Assembly (NCBI GenBank): GCA_031279735.1 | Contig: JAITHX010000135.1 | Span: 1 to 6,772 of the forward strand | Origin: Prevotellaceae bacterium | Lineage (GTDB): Bacteria; Bacteroidota; Bacteroidia; Bacteroidales; UBA932 | Reading direction: 5' to 3' | DNA: 6,772 nucleotides | Shown here: piece by piece, positions 6,204-6,772 of the stretch | Numbering within the stretch: the stretch's first letter is position 1 | Layout: each line of letters begins with the position of its first letter | The notes under the pieces: generated by a model | What the model was told of the DNA's origin: nothing | The model's database searches: none | What the model saw: the letters and a program-made list of their open reading frames with translations, nothing else | Program-made: the position numbers and the translations under genes

Positions 6204-6488
6204 ATGGCAAATTTAAGAAGTCTGAAAAAAGATGTGGCTTTCCTGACAAACGAAATCGTTGCCGATGCGCAAGCCTCCATCCTCCGACATCCTGACCGAA
6301 AACCCGAACAGGCTCTCTCTATAATAGAAGAAGCTGTGGAAATGTATAATCAACTCTTCCTTCGGATTAATAAACCCGAACCCGAAGCTAAGGACAATCC
6401 CAAACTCCTTAAACAGCACTATCGCGCAATAAAAAAAGACTTGCTCGAAAATTCGCATAAGCTCTTTCAGCGGATAGCTTCGCTGTAA
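6204..6488 (+). CDS. Small helical protein of unknown function
   Basis: I do not recognise a named family. The 94-residue product is rich in K, E, L and A and has no signal peptide, membrane segment or cysteine. It reads as three helices: about 4-28 (LRSLKKDVAFLTNEIVADAQ), 34-55 (PEQALSIIEEAVEMYNQLFLRI) and 66-93 (KLLKQHYRAIKKDLLENSHKLF), separated by proline-containing turns (HPDRKPEQ and NKPEPEAKDNPK). This suggests a small soluble helical bundle, perhaps a partner or adaptor. Coding is supported by a sensible start after an AT-rich leader, consistent codon use, its place 44 bp after folE on the same strand, and a strong terminator 78 bp after its stop. The gap before it contains TAAATTTA, only a partial match to a -7 box, so read-through from folE is more likely than its own promoter. 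Confidence 0.75.
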   Translation: MANLRSLKKDVAFLTNEIVADAQASILRHPDRKPEQALSIIEEAVEMYNQLFLRINKPEPEAKDNPKLLKQHYRAIKKDLLENSHKLFQRIASL

Positions 6489-6566
6489 GGCGCATGATTC
6501 GCTGTCCGGCGACTTTAACTCTGAATCTTTCCAATATTTAAGTTTACTCATAATAAATAATGTTTG

Positions 6567-6598
6567 GCACTTTTCTGTAATGGAAAAGTGCTTTTTTT
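6567..6598 (+). terminator. Intrinsic terminator of the ilvE-spt-elbB-folE block
   Basis: GCACTTTTC (6567-6575) and GAAAAGTGC (6583-6591) form a perfect 9-bp stem with the 7-nt loop TGTAATG, followed at once by seven T residues (6592-6598). This is a textbook rho-independent terminator for + strand transcription, 78 bp after the last stop codon. No comparable terminator exists in the gaps between the five genes, supporting one transcript. Confidence 0.9.
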
Positions 6599-6772
6599 AA
6601 TTATGAATTATAAATTATGAATTATGAATTGCCTGACGGACGTGTCAATTACGAATTACGAATTACGAATTACGAATTACGACTGCGGACGTACAGCCGA
6701 GACAGGTCGTAATTCGTAATTCGTAATTCGTAATTCGTAATTCGTAATTGAAAGAAAGGGTTCTACTGGGAA
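6599..6772 (-). repeat. Modular heptamer repeat element, copy B (inverted)
   Basis: Read on the minus strand from the window edge, the element opens with the head TTCCCAGTAGAACC (6759-6772), identical to copy A. A large heptamer hairpin follows (6646-6750), then CGTCCGTCAGG (6632-6642), identical to copy A, then four AATTATG-type heptamers (6599-6626 as read on the + strand). The order of parts matches copy A. Copy B has the extra hairpin and a different heptamer base (AATTACG/AATTATG rather than AATTAAG). It abuts the T tract of the terminator. GAATTGCCTGACGGA is also shared as a direct repeat (127-141 and 6626-6640). It may continue past the window end. Confidence 0.75.
6646..6750. repeat. 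Long inverted repeat made of AATTACG heptamers
   Basis: The left arm (6646-6683, 38 nt) is C, five copies of AATTACG, then AC. The right arm (6706-6750, 45 nt) is GT, six copies of CGTAATT, then G. The arms are perfect reverse complements except for the one extra heptamer, and a 22-nt spacer (6684-6705) separates them. As DNA this could extrude a cruciform, and as RNA a stem of about 38 bp. It is nested in copy B of the heptamer element and lies beyond the terminator. Confidence 0.85.

Noticed and set aside
6599..6750. CRISPR-like array from the heptamer repeats
   Set aside because: Units are 7 nt with no spacers and form inverted arms; there are no cas genes.
104..6772. Composite transposon bounded by the inverted 14-nt heads
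   Set aside because: There is no transposase or integrase, the enclosed genes are mostly housekeeping, the heads belong to larger interspersed elements without terminal inverted repeats, and no target-site duplication is visible.

Overview
The window looks like chromosomal DNA of a Bacteroidota bacterium, most likely of the order Bacteroidales. The evidence is: a bacterial serine palmitoyltransferase of the type typical of that phylum; a group II branched-chain aminotransferase; two exact matches to the Bacteroidota sigma-ABfr -7 box TAnnTTTG; and purine-rich but Shine-Dalgarno-poor leaders before the start codons. I cannot name a genus. All six supported genes are on the + strand. There is no tRNA, rRNA, CRISPR array or transposase gene.

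Layout. Positions 1-362 hold no gene. They contain a GC-rich 20-nt tandem repeat (9-48), a small hairpin (61-75), a modular repeat element built from AT-rich heptamers (104-215) and a promoter region with several short direct and inverted repeats (267-350). From 363 to 2405 lies a gene for an exported 680-residue protein made almost entirely of 14 tandem units of about 44 residues, each carrying W-[K/R]-[N/D]-G; a beta-propeller, perhaps two seven-bladed ones, is the likely fold. After a 179-bp gap with its own promoter and dyad comes a run of five closely spaced genes: ilvE (branched-chain aminotransferase), spt (serine palmitoyltransferase), elbB (DJ-1/PfpI-family glyoxalase-like protein), folE (GTP cyclohydrolase I, start overlapping the elbB stop by one base) and an unrecognised 94-residue helical protein. 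A strong intrinsic terminator (6567-6598) ends the run. A second, longer, inverted copy of the heptamer element follows directly (6599-6772) and reaches the window edge.

How it fits together. The five-gene block looks like a housekeeping operon for amino-acid, sphingolipid-base and pterin/folate metabolism. The enzymes do not form one pathway, so co-transcription is inferred from spacing, shared strand and the single strong terminator. The repeat protein is a separate unit with its own promoter and a different base composition (G-rich on the coding strand, whereas spt is C-rich).

The least ordinary parts are the 14-unit repeat protein and the paired, inverted, non-coding heptamer elements. 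The elements share a 14-nt head and an 11-nt core but differ in the number and arrangement of heptamers. I found no clear sign of a new defence or mobile system.
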